Below, piece by piece: positions 24,667 to 33,179 of a stretch of 64,000 nucleotides of DNA (its first letter is position 1; every line of letters begins with the position of its first letter). The notes beneath the pieces are model-generated. The model ran no database searches, was not told where the DNA came from, and worked only from the letters and a program-made list of their open reading frames with translations. The stretch comes from a virus. The stretch is from the IMG/VR virus record IMGVR_UViG_3300046004_000518, positions 1 to 64,000 of that record; one strand, 5' to 3'. Both the position numbers and the translations under genes were made by a program.

Positions 24667-25044
24667 CTAACCGTTTGTAAAATCAAATAACGCATCTTCG
24701 CCTTTGTCTGTTAAGGCAGAATTATGTACTAGACCATTGGCTGCTAATGATTGTTGTAGTGCGTCAAAGTCTTTAGTTTGCCCTAGACTATCATAGCCAT
24801 ACCCTAGCTCGTTGTCGTGTGCAGTTTGAATTGCTTTTAGCACTAACATAGTGCCGTACCCTTTTCTTTGAAATTCTGGGGAAATACTCACGTCGTGAAA
24901 TGCATCACCTTCTTCGTCAACACTATATTTGTATGCGCCAACCTTAACGTTGCTGACAAATAATTCCACAGTGAATCCACGAGCAAAGTTACTTTGGCTA
25001 CTTACTCGAAATTTATTAGTGTTAGTAACTTCGTTTATCAGCAT
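24667..25044 (-). CDS. GNAT acetyltransferase
   Basis: 125 residues. VSISPEFQRKGYGTMLVLKA at about 52-71 is the GNAT acetyl-CoA motif (Q/R-x-x-G-x-G/A), and DFDALQQSLAANGLV is its usual closing helix. The N-terminus MLINEVTNTN is short and only loosely tag-like (L-I-N-E). It is one of two acetyltransferases in the tagged-gene block. One base separates it from the next upstream gene. Confidence 0.65.
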   Translation of the reverse strand: MLINEVTNTNKFRVSSQSNFARGFTVELFVSNVKVGAYKYSVDEEGDAFHDVSISPEFQRKGYGTMLVLKAIQTAHDNELGYGYDSLGQTKDFDALQQSLAANGLVHNSALTDKGEDALFDFTNG

Positions 25045-25045
25045 A

Positions 25046-26407
25046 TTAGTGTATTGCGTATTCTACACGCTTGCCTTCTTTATCTGTGTACAGCAAACTA
25101 ACGTCCCATGCTCCATTACCACCTGCACGTTTAACGTAGATGTGATCTTTAATCCATTCTGCTACACCACCGTCACTATCTCTGCCGCTGATATTTTGTT
25201 CTAGGCTGTAGATAAAGATTTGATCGAGATCTGATATTTCTTGTGTATCGGCACCCCACTCACGACCTGTTTCTTCGGCTAGCGCACGCACATCCCATGG
25301 CTGTAAATCCACAGCATTGTTGATAGAGACAATAAAATCATTTGCTTCGTAATTCCAACTGGTGTAACTTTCGTCAGCATCTGCTGCAGCATCAAAGTCA
25401 ATTTCGCCTTCTTCCTCGTGGCCTTCTGGATATACATATCCTTTTTCACGTAGGTAATCCCACCAGTAGTCGTCCCCAACTTCCCAATCATTGACTATTT
25501 CACTAACATGATCGTTTACGGCTGTTTTAATTTTTTCTATTAACGGTTTTAGTACTTCGTCGGAAGCAAAGACTATCCAATCATTCAAATAGCCTTCTGG
25601 CATTTCTTCCTGGAAAAACGGTACTAAATTGCCAAAGCGCACTGTTAGTAAATCTACAATACTGTCTACACTGTTGTCGCCTTCGTCCATAAACTGACCA
25701 CTAGGGAAGTGTAGTTGATATTTTTCACCTTCGTAGTCAGGCCGTTTAGGCAGTAGGATATACATTTGTCCATCGCGGGCATACTGCTCGAATCTATTGT
25801 TTTCACGTGCGGCTGTACACCATCTAGTGCCTTGACCATAGTAACAGGCTGCATCTTCGTCATGCGGCACAATAATGCGCACAGCTTCATTTTCGAACGC
25901 AGTGTAGGCATCGCCCTTGCTCATAGTTTTAGCAGCATCCTGTTCTTCTTTGGCCGCTAAGGCGTTACGCAGATCGAGATTTTGTGCAATATCTTCTAGT
26001 CCAGCAAAGTCAATGCGACCAATGTCACGATACTCTGCAGGTAAGATTTTTTTAACTTTAAATTCGTGATACATTTTAAGCGCACTGTTACCACGGCTTA
26101 TTATATCTTCTAATTTGATGCCTTGGTTAGCATATACTTTAGTCAACCATTGTACATACTCTTTATTAGGAGTAGGGTCGGAATTTTCAATTACAACCAT
26201 GATATGGTCAATGATTATTTGACGTTGTTCTGCTGTAATCGCATCATTAATCTTGATCTTTTGATCAATGAACGCACGGTCTGTGCCTAATTGTGTACCA
26301 GAAAGAGTATGGCTCTTGTCCTTACCCAAGGCCGCAACAAGTTTATTGCCAAAGACATTAACTGTCTTTTCTCTACTGTATTCTCTTAAAAATTCTTTAA
26401 ATCGCAT
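25046..26407 (-). CDS. Tagged protein with WCT-type domain, unknown function
   Basis: 453 residues from the ATG at 26407 (an upstream TTG would add one residue). Starts MRFKEFLRE, matching the tag with Glu at position 9. The centre (residues 190-250) reads CYYGQGTRWCTAAREN, YARDGQMYILLPKR and YQLHFPSGQFMDE, a domain I have seen in other phage proteins but cannot name. The last third is strongly acidic with Trp (DDYWWDYLREKG, DESYTSWNY). Overlaps the next tagged gene by 11 bases. Confidence 0.55.
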   Translation of the reverse strand: MRFKEFLREYSREKTVNVFGNKLVAALGKDKSHTLSGTQLGTDRAFIDQKIKINDAITAEQRQIIIDHIMVVIENSDPTPNKEYVQWLTKVYANQGIKLEDIISRGNSALKMYHEFKVKKILPAEYRDIGRIDFAGLEDIAQNLDLRNALAAKEEQDAAKTMSKGDAYTAFENEAVRIIVPHDEDAACYYGQGTRWCTAARENNRFEQYARDGQMYILLPKRPDYEGEKYQLHFPSGQFMDEGDNSVDSIVDLLTVRFGNLVPFFQEEMPEGYLNDWIVFASDEVLKPLIEKIKTAVNDHVSEIVNDWEVGDDYWWDYLREKGYVYPEGHEEEGEIDFDAAADADESYTSWNYEANDFIVSINNAVDLQPWDVRALAEETGREWGADTQEISDLDQIFIYSLEQNISGRDSDGGVAEWIKDHIYVKRAGGNGAWDVSLLYTDKEGKRVEYAIH

Positions 26408-27338
26408 CAAACTGTCCTAATATACGCTGTGCTTCTCTAGTCAATAATGCTTTAGTATCCTCGGCTTTTTTCTTAGCCTCTGGAGTTTCTGCCTTATCAA
26501 ACTTACTGCTATTAACTGCCTTGCTTATTTTACTTATGTAAATTGCTTTGACTTGTTCTATTAGCTCAGGACGACCTAGACTTTCGGCAATGCCAACAAT
26601 ACTGTTAATAGTATTTGAAGTTTTTATTTCGTCACCCATGCCCGGATACTTGGCTAGACGTGCGCTGATAGTTGGTGCACCGAGAAACTTAGCAATATCT
26701 ACGGCCCATGTATCAGGATTGTTAGTTATAGTTCTAAGCTCTGTATCTTTAGTTTGTCTAAAACTAACCGGTACACCATTCTGCAATTTAACCTGTACAC
26801 CGCGCCCGCCAAAGCTAAGATTTAATGCTTCTGCCAAGGATGAATATAAACTTGCACTTAGTACACCCTTAACATTGTACTCTGGGCCCAATGCACGACT
26901 CCACTGTTCATTCTCATAGTAAGCTGTAACAAAGTCAACTTGTACATATTGATCGCCTACTTTAATTATAACATTTGTACCGTTGCTAGTCGAGTAGTTT
27001 GGGTTACTGTCGCAAAACTCTTTGATAGCTGAACTGTATGTTTGTTCGTTAGCATTGTCTGACATGTCGGGTAGTCGTGGCACAAAGAAATTAACATCAA
27101 TGTCACCATACTCGCGTTGAGGATTTTGCGCAAGGTCACGTTTGTAGTAGGTTGTACTGCCAACCGGTGTGCCTATCTTAACTGGTGCTAGGTCTTTGGT
27201 TTTTAAGAAAGCATTTAATGCTTGTTCAAATGCAGGTAATGATTGTACAACAACATCAACTAGTGCAGGTGTGATATGTGTACCTTGTGTTAAAGTACTT
27301 GCCCAACCGCCTTCTAGAATAAATTCCTTTGCTCTCAC
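26397..27338 (-). CDS. Nucleotidyltransferase with capsid-targeting-like N-terminus, GTG start
   Basis: 313 residues. GTG at 27336-27338 overlaps the upstream stop as GTGA. Begins MRAKEFILEGG, the tag. VKIGTPVGSTTYYKRDLAQN at about 53-72, with EYGDIDVNFFVP at about 76-87, gives G-S-T and D-I-D, the nucleotidyltransferase metal site, and YVQVDFVTAYY at about 130 the third Asp. RTITNNPDTWAVDIAKFLGA may form the nucleotide pocket. The C-terminal region (TPEAKKKAEDTKALLTREAQ) is helical. Target unknown. Confidence 0.65.
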   Translation of the reverse strand: MRAKEFILEGGWASTLTQGTHITPALVDVVVQSLPAFEQALNAFLKTKDLAPVKIGTPVGSTTYYKRDLAQNPQREYGDIDVNFFVPRLPDMSDNANEQTYSSAIKEFCDSNPNYSTSNGTNVIIKVGDQYVQVDFVTAYYENEQWSRALGPEYNVKGVLSASLYSSLAEALNLSFGGRGVQVKLQNGVPVSFRQTKDTELRTITNNPDTWAVDIAKFLGAPTISARLAKYPGMGDEIKTSNTINSIVGIAESLGRPELIEQVKAIYISKISKAVNSSKFDKAETPEAKKKAEDTKALLTREAQRILGQFDAI

Positions 27339-28072
27339 AGCACTGCCTTCCAGTTCTTAAACCATGCCGCTGAACCTTCACCTACTATCTCTTGACGTGT
27401 TTCTGGCAATTGTACATTTTCTTTGCCTAAGGTTTCACGTGCATCTGCTACTAAGGCATTGTAGTTAGGCAAATTTTTAATCTTAGCTAGTATAGTTTCA
27501 ACTGATGCTAGATCAGCTGCACTACCATTGAATAGTTTGTGTGCAATTTCACTTGGGTCTTTAGAAACGACTTCATTAGTCTCACGATCCATTAGGCCGT
27601 TTTTGTATGACCATTTCATGCCCTGTGCTTTGGCAATTGATGCTAGTAACACATGGCGATGCATGCCTTTGAATGGGCTACCTTCTGGACTACCTGTCAT
27701 ACTAAAACGTTGGAAACTAGGATCACCAAACATAAAATCAGTTTGTACATAGCCATTCTTTGCTTCGCCATTGATGGGTGTTTTAAAATGTACGCTGTCG
27801 CCTGTCTTTTTAATGTCAGTAGGTTCAATGCCTTTCTTTAATAGTTGTTGTACCAGTACATCTTTGCTGATTTTACTCACATCAACTGCTAGGTCTAGGT
27901 CGCCACTTGTTTCTTTGTAGCCAGTTGACCCTAGCATATTGTCTACTAGATTAAGTCCTGTTAATTGCTCTAACCATTTAACTGTAGGAATGACATCTGC
28001 ACGATTGATACGTCCGGTTGCTTCGCTACCATCAGCTAGTTTAAATACATTCCCACCTTCAGTTATTTTCAT
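27335..28072 (-). CDS. Nucleotidyltransferase-like protein
   Basis: 245 residues. NMLGSTGYKETSGDLDLAVD at about 45-64 is G-S-T with D-L-D at the metal site; NGYVQTDFMFGDPSF at about 106 supplies the third Asp. This set matches the neighbouring 313-residue protein, so the pair may be distant paralogs. N-terminus MKITEGGNVF may be a short tag. A late box lies 26 bases upstream at 28098-28105, and TATAAAAGG precedes the start. Confidence 0.6.
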   Translation of the reverse strand: MKITEGGNVFKLADGSEATGRINRADVIPTVKWLEQLTGLNLVDNMLGSTGYKETSGDLDLAVDVSKISKDVLVQQLLKKGIEPTDIKKTGDSVHFKTPINGEAKNGYVQTDFMFGDPSFQRFSMTGSPEGSPFKGMHRHVLLASIAKAQGMKWSYKNGLMDRETNEVVSKDPSEIAHKLFNGSAADLASVETILAKIKNLPNYNALVADARETLGKENVQLPETRQEIVGEGSAAWFKNWKAVL

Positions 28073-28097
28073 ACCGGACCTTTTATACTCTATTAAG

Positions 28098-28105
28098 TAT
28101 TTATT
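28098..28105 (-). promoter_or_regulatory. T4-like late promoter box AATAAATA
   Basis: AATAAATACTTAATA on the minus strand upstream of the tagged nucleotidyltransferase operon. The AAATACTTAATA part is the same as that at 22026, hinting at a shared cassette start. Confidence 0.55.
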
Positions 28106-28112
28106 TAAAATA

Positions 28113-29174
28113 CTATATGACTGGCCGGGACTGGCCTTTACGTTTAATATCCAGTGTTAGACAGTGTATACCGGCTTCCCAGAATACCCCGTGTCTAATA
28201 GGACAAACGTGACTATTGACACCTAGACTATCTAATAATTTAAATAGTTTAGTATTGTGTGTTGTGAATATAACATTGTGTGGATCAACTACTAATGGAT
28301 TAAAATCAAAACAGACTTCTTGGGCATATCCCTTCCATTCATTTAACCAACAGTCTAGCCACTTGTCAGTTATTTTAATTTCTCCAGATAGATAACCATT
28401 GGTTAGGGGTGCGGTATTTCTACGTTCCCCTAATAGAACTCCTACAGGCAGTAGTCGTTTGTGCTGTAATGCATCGGGTACCCATGTTTTATTTTCGCAT
28501 AAAATTATTTCATCATTGACACTAAAGAATCCGTGATCAATGTGCCCAAATTTATCTTGAACTATAATACGTCCTTGGGGAGTATTTCTGCGCATCCATT
28601 CTAACCCCAATGCCGTGCCTGGACTACGGTTAGATATTAAGGCATCTCCGTATTTAAACATACAAGCAGTATGCCATAATAGTTTATCTACGTATTTTTC
28701 TTTATAGAATTGTTCTCCACTTTCAGTCCAATTGTCTGTATCGGTTGTGATAGTGGTCAATTCTGGTGGAGGTTGACTTATCCAGTTGTGCCCTTGTTTA
28801 AATAAGTCAGCAAATATTTCATAGTAACTTAGACTGTCTATATATCTGTCAGGTAATGATGTATATGTTTGATAGACTGTTTCACCGTAGACCATATACT
28901 GATCTCGTGGAACCATAGGCGCTGTGGCTAGTTTAATATCAAAATCGGCAATTCTTATATCTTGATTATTAAGTTTGGGTCGGGGGCGATGTACTTTAAC
29001 TCCTAGTTTAGAGAGATAATCTGCTAGATTATTTAAATCCTCTTTACTCTCTTCTAAGATTCGACTAAAATTGTCAGCTGTTTTTTTAGGTAGTTGCCAA
29101 TTTAATTCATTGTATAAAAAACAATCGCCAACTATAACTTCTTCGAGTGGATCCCACTCTGTCCAACAGGCCAT
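28113..29174 (-). CDS. Amidinotransferase (glycine/scyllo-inosamine-phosphate type)
   Basis: 353 residues. TEWDPLEEVIVGD at residues 5-17 is the amidinotransferase start (N/S-E-W-D-P-L-x-E-V-I-V-G). Further signs are LEWMRRNTPQGRI, KFGHIDHGFFSVND (catalytic Asp-His turn) and WEAGIHCLTLDIKR near the end, whose Cys is the nucleophile (compare G-G-x-H-C-x-T-x-D). These enzymes transfer the amidino group of arginine to glycine or an aminocyclitol phosphate. Possible link to the DegT and inositol-dehydrogenase-like genes at 1-5785, 22 kb away. Confidence 0.8.
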   Translation of the reverse strand: MACWTEWDPLEEVIVGDCFLYNELNWQLPKKTADNFSRILEESKEDLNNLADYLSKLGVKVHRPRPKLNNQDIRIADFDIKLATAPMVPRDQYMVYGETVYQTYTSLPDRYIDSLSYYEIFADLFKQGHNWISQPPPELTTITTDTDNWTESGEQFYKEKYVDKLLWHTACMFKYGDALISNRSPGTALGLEWMRRNTPQGRIIVQDKFGHIDHGFFSVNDEIILCENKTWVPDALQHKRLLPVGVLLGERRNTAPLTNGYLSGEIKITDKWLDCWLNEWKGYAQEVCFDFNPLVVDPHNVIFTTHNTKLFKLLDSLGVNSHVCPIRHGVFWEAGIHCLTLDIKRKGQSRPVI

Positions 29175-29185
29175 GTATATCCTTG

Positions 29186-29989
29186 TTATTTACATTTGAT
29201 TTGTTTTGCTTTGGTTAATGCACCAAAGTCTACTGGAAAATCTTTAGTTGTTTTGTTTAAAATTGCACCTGCGGGTAATGGAAATTTAAGACCAGTTTGT
29301 TGTTCTACTGTTGCCAAACTAGTTTGTACTACACTAATATCATTACCTTGACTACCTTTGTGCTCAAATATAAATGATAACACCTCTTTGGTGGTATTGT
29401 CAATGACAATTTTATAAAAGGCATGCGGTACAACTACCTTGTTGGTGCCAATTGTTGGGTCTGCCGCACTATAGATAGGACCTGCATATACGGTAATATT
29501 AGTATTACGTTGTACTGCCCATCCACGTGTATATGTTTCTACTAGTTTCCAAATGCCACGATTTAATCCACCTGATTGTGGCATCATGTTAGTCATTAAG
29601 AAACTTTCGTATTCTACCTGTTGATCAAAGCTCAAGTCACCGTCTGGAGCAACGTGTCCTTTATCGTAACCTGTACCCGCATAGTCATCTGGTTCTGCAC
29701 GTGAGCCTTTGGGTAAACTAGCATCAGCTACGAACGCATTAGTACGTGCAATACAACCAATTGCCTCGGTTGGTGTGATTGTCCAAACTGTCCACACTGG
29801 TAATTTAGCCACTGTATCGTTTAATGTAGCATAGGCTAATCTACATTGCTGTACACCTTGCTTACCTGTAGGAAAGCCGTATGGTGCTTCTTGTTTGCAA
29901 AACGACAATGCTCGAGGAGGTGTTTGATTCCACGCATAACTGTTTAAACTTATTAAAAAAATTGATAATGCCAGAATAATTTTGTTCAT
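29186..29989 (-). CDS. Secreted DNA/RNA non-specific endonuclease (NucA/EndA-like)
   Basis: 267 residues. An N-terminal signal peptide (MNKIILALSIFLISLNSYA, cut expected after Ala19) predicts export to the periplasm or beyond. The catalytic motif is GYDKGHVAPDGD at about 107-118, with Asp109-x-Gly-His112 matching the family D-R-G-H. The metal-binding Asn lies in GGLNRGIWKLVE (Asn143, Glu151). Length and layout fit the beta-beta-alpha nuclease family. It may degrade host or competing DNA during lysis or after infection. A perfect TATAAATA late box lies at 30009-30016 upstream. Confidence 0.8.
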   Translation of the reverse strand: MNKIILALSIFLISLNSYAWNQTPPRALSFCKQEAPYGFPTGKQGVQQCRLAYATLNDTVAKLPVWTVWTITPTEAIGCIARTNAFVADASLPKGSRAEPDDYAGTGYDKGHVAPDGDLSFDQQVEYESFLMTNMMPQSGGLNRGIWKLVETYTRGWAVQRNTNITVYAGPIYSAADPTIGTNKVVVPHAFYKIVIDNTTKEVLSFIFEHKGSQGNDISVVQTSLATVEQQTGLKFPLPAGAILNKTTKDFPVDFGALTKAKQIKCK

Positions 29990-30007
29990 TGAAAGATCCT
30001 TGTTGTT

Positions 30008-30544
30008 TTATTTATAGATGTAATTTAAGTTGATGACGCATCTGGTTCGTTGATCTGTACAGGTTGTTCCTGTATGCTCATTATCAGCAGAAAATGCCAC
30101 TAATCTATTCTCGACGGAGTTGACTTTTGTGCCATCGGCAAATATAGTGAATCCGTTGTTGGTGTTTACATAGAATACAGCAGTTTTTTTCTCAACATTA
30201 TCGAAATCGCTGGAGTATTCGATGTCAGTATGATAATCATATTGAATTATATCATGTGTGGCTGGTAATAGATTGGCTTTGATTCTCACAAGTTCAATTG
30301 TTTTACCTGGCACTACAACTAAGTTGATTAATGGAGCTATCATATTAAACCAATCACTGCGCACAGTATAATTATTGTAGAATATATGGGTAAATTGATA
30401 ATTGTACTTGTCTTCTACTAATGATTTTTCATCATACAATACTTTTGTTGGGCACAGATACCATGGAAAATCCGACCCTAGCATAGCAGTTTTAATTACA
30501 GAAAAATCTTCATTACTTAAACAATTATCTATTATATTATACAT
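30008..30544 (-). CDS. 2OG-Fe(II) oxygenase-like protein
   Basis: 178 residues. DYHTDIEY gives His105-x-Asp107 and NEHTGTTCTDQRTRCVINLN gives the distal His157 with the 2-oxoglutarate-binding Arg near 166-168, spaced as in the double-stranded beta-helix dioxygenases of T4-like marine phages. The segment TAVFYVNTNNGFTIFADGT is the middle of the barrel. Probably a hydroxylase of protein or nucleic acid; substrate unknown. Confidence 0.75.
   Translation of the reverse strand: MYNIIDNCLSNEDFSVIKTAMLGSDFPWYLCPTKVLYDEKSLVEDKYNYQFTHIFYNNYTVRSDWFNMIAPLINLVVVPGKTIELVRIKANLLPATHDIIQYDYHTDIEYSSDFDNVEKKTAVFYVNTNNGFTIFADGTKVNSVENRLVAFSADNEHTGTTCTDQRTRCVINLNYIYK
30009..30016 (-). promoter_or_regulatory. 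T4-consensus late promoter TATAAATA
   Basis: Exact TATAAATA on the minus strand, 20 bases before the endonuclease ATG, overlapping the stop of the oxygenase gene. The clearest late box in the window. Confidence 0.65.
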
Positions 30545-30575
30545 ATTACTATTATATAGTATGTGTAATCGATAA

Positions 30576-33179
30576 TCAACCTGGTGCTATGCCAGACCAT
30601 GTAATTATACCAAAACCAGATTGACCTGCTGATCCAGGGATATTTTTGTATCCTGCTGCTGACCCAGCACCGCCACGTGCACCGCCATTAGTAGAGCCTC
30701 GGCCTGGACTGAAGTAACTTTGAGCTCTGGCTGCTCCACTTGCACCGCCGCTCTGTAATAAGATAGTGCTTGCACCCAGAGCAATAGTAGACGACCCTCC
30801 TGCGGCACCTGCACCTTGGCCACCGCCACCCGCACCACCTGTACCGATATCATATGAATATGTTTGCCCTGCTGATACAGTTCGAGTTACTGATACTAAA
30901 TCCGATGCACCACCACCAAGACCAAACAACCAGTGATTTTTATCGCCGCCATCTGATCCGCCACCACCGCCGCCGCCACCGCATATAGTAAATGTAGCTG
31001 AGGTTACATAAGCTGGAACAGTCCAACTACCGCTACCTGATATTGTCAATGATCCAGTAAATGGTACAGGAGTTCTTGACGTATCTGCAATTGCACAACT
31101 AGCACTTGCACCTTTACCGTCTAGTGTAATAGTTATATTTTCTACACCTTCTGTAGTCAAGTCGTTACTAAGAGTAAACGCAGCAGATTCAGCTGAGCCA
31201 ACTATAAATTGTCCAGTCATGGCTCCTGATGATAAATCGGCAGCATTAACGCCACTTAGTGACCATCGAACTACTTCTCCGGTGGTTGCTCCAACAGATG
31301 ACATGGTAAAGGTTACTGTCTCGCCTTCATCTATAGATGCGGTATCTCCGAATATACTGTACACAGGACTAAGTGATATATTATTTACTATACACGATGC
31401 ACTAACTCCTTTATTGTCAAGAAATACTTTTAATGTTCTTGCTCCGTATGTTGTATGATTTAATTTTGGAGTAAAGCTAATTGTGTCAGTTGTACCTACT
31501 ACAAAATTACCACTCAACGCACCAGCCGTTAATGCAGTTGCGTCTATACCAGTTGCGGTATAATGAACTACTGTACCATTTGTTAGGCCAGTACCACCCA
31601 AAGTGAATGTAACTGTATCGCCTTCATCTACTGAACTAAAATCAGGAGTCAGCGTGTAGATTACTGTAGGGTCATTTAGATTTTCCGCACCTTGGATTGA
31701 TCTGGATGTAATTAACGGTTGCCATGCACCACTAACTTTAGTCCAACCATTTAATAATTCTTTCCACATGCCATCAACTTTAACCCATGCACGATCAATA
31801 CTTCTCCAATTATTAGATTTTTTTAAATTAATATTAAAAGATTTTGTAAAGACTAAAAGCGCAGCTCCATTTTTGTCTGGATATCCGGGATTAGTACTTG
31901 GATACTCAGGTATTGAGGCGCCGCCTGGGCCAGAACCAGAACCTGCTTGTATAATAGTTCCGTAGCTTATACCGCCTTCGCCACCGTCGGATCCATTGGT
32001 ACTACTAGCACCAGCCAGGCCGCCAAAATATCCACCACCGCCACCACCACCAGTAGATGGACCTTCTGCTGAATCAGCACCTTGGCTTGTTCCGCCACTG
32101 CCTCCGACTATCTGAGCATTGCCGCCAACTTTACCTTGAGTCCCAATTATACCACCACCTCCGCCACCGCCACCACCTGCAGCAACAGCAACTACCACAC
32201 CGTTAACTGTGATAACAGTGGCTCCACCGCCACCACCACCGCGTCCTTCCCTAGATGCAGCACCGGCAGTGCCGCCGCTGAAATTAGTTGGACTAGTTAA
32301 TCCTTTACCACCAGCATATCTTACTCCGGCGCCACCGACTGACACTACAACAATATCGCCCTGCGTTACTCTTATTTTTCTATTTGCATATCCGCCTGTT
32401 CCGCCTGTTCCGCCTTGGCCGCCACCATACGAAGTGTATACCGGTTCGTACACTGGAGCATATACTGGTTCATATACTGCTTGTACTCCCTCGGGTACTG
32501 CGGCCCACGACACAATAACTGTACCAGAACTACCTGCTGCACCCGATGATCCATATCCGCGCGGTGATCCTGACCCACCGGAACCAGCACCGATAGCAGA
32601 AGATGCGCCTGGAGATACAGCTTTAACTGCTCTGTTTGCACCTCCGCCGCCACCTGCAGCCTTTACGATAGTTGCTCCGTTTACTGCAACAACAGTTGCT
32701 GATCCTGCTCGTCCTGCCCTATCTGTGCCGCCGCCTTTTCCACCAGCACCTACAGTGGCAGTAATTATTTGGCCCGGTGTCACGGCTACAGTTGTTGTAG
32801 CCAATTCCCCAGCTTGTCCGCCTAGTCCATATATATTATGATTCTTATCGCCACCATCAGAGCCGCCGCCTCCACCACCGCCACCAACGGCAGTTATGTT
32901 AACGGATGTAACTCCTTTTGGAACAACTAACTCTTTACTTACAATTGCTTGCCCGGCAGCAACGCCCGCTCTTACTACAACCGTTCCAACTACTTGAGTT
33001 CCAGTTTGTACACTACCGACTTGGCGTGTCCCAGTCTGACGAGCAACCGTTTCACCAGCGGTGCCGCTTCCACCGCCACCGCCCCATAAGAAAAACTCAA
33101 GTGCGCTGACTCCTTGCGGAATAACGTAGATGTATGTACCAGGTATAGTATATTCTGTAGTTTGACTTATAAGACTCAT
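30576..33179 (-). CDS. Glycine-rich tail fibre or receptor-binding protein
   Basis: 867 residues. Residues 1-440 have long Gly runs and hydrophobic beta-strands; the segment GGGGGSDGGDKNH occurs twice, at about 97 and again near 750, giving two related Gly-rich modules, as in phage adhesins with polyglycine-II tips. Between them lies a WRSIDRAWVKVDGMW / GWTKVSGAWQPL repeat of Trp motifs, then two Calx-beta-like domains (SVDEGDTVTFTLGGTG, SIDEGETVTFTMSS). Probably a distal fibre or receptor-recognition tip. Late in expression, by its company. Confidence 0.65.
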   Translation of the reverse strand: MSLISQTTEYTIPGTYIYVIPQGVSALEFFLWGGGGGSGTAGETVARQTGTRQVGSVQTGTQVVGTVVVRAGVAAGQAIVSKELVVPKGVTSVNITAVGGGGGGGGSDGGDKNHNIYGLGGQAGELATTTVAVTPGQIITATVGAGGKGGGTDRAGRAGSATVVAVNGATIVKAAGGGGGANRAVKAVSPGASSAIGAGSGGSGSPRGYGSSGAAGSSGTVIVSWAAVPEGVQAVYEPVYAPVYEPVYTSYGGGQGGTGGTGGYANRKIRVTQGDIVVVSVGGAGVRYAGGKGLTSPTNFSGGTAGAASREGRGGGGGGATVITVNGVVVAVAAGGGGGGGGGIIGTQGKVGGNAQIVGGSGGTSQGADSAEGPSTGGGGGGGYFGGLAGASSTNGSDGGEGGISYGTIIQAGSGSGPGGASIPEYPSTNPGYPDKNGAALLVFTKSFNINLKKSNNWRSIDRAWVKVDGMWKELLNGWTKVSGAWQPLITSRSIQGAENLNDPTVIYTLTPDFSSVDEGDTVTFTLGGTGLTNGTVVHYTATGIDATALTAGALSGNFVVGTTDTISFTPKLNHTTYGARTLKVFLDNKGVSASCIVNNISLSPVYSIFGDTASIDEGETVTFTMSSVGATTGEVVRWSLSGVNAADLSSGAMTGQFIVGSAESAAFTLSNDLTTEGVENITITLDGKGASASCAIADTSRTPVPFTGSLTISGSGSWTVPAYVTSATFTICGGGGGGGGSDGGDKNHWLFGLGGGASDLVSVTRTVSAGQTYSYDIGTGGAGGGGQGAGAAGGSSTIALGASTILLQSGGASGAARAQSYFSPGRGSTNGGARGGAGSAAGYKNIPGSAGQSGFGIITWSGIAPG

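Noticed and set aside
32209-32841. Plus-strand frame rich in Pro/Ala opposite the Gly-rich fibre
   Set aside because: Gly codons read backwards give Pro/Ala; no start signal.
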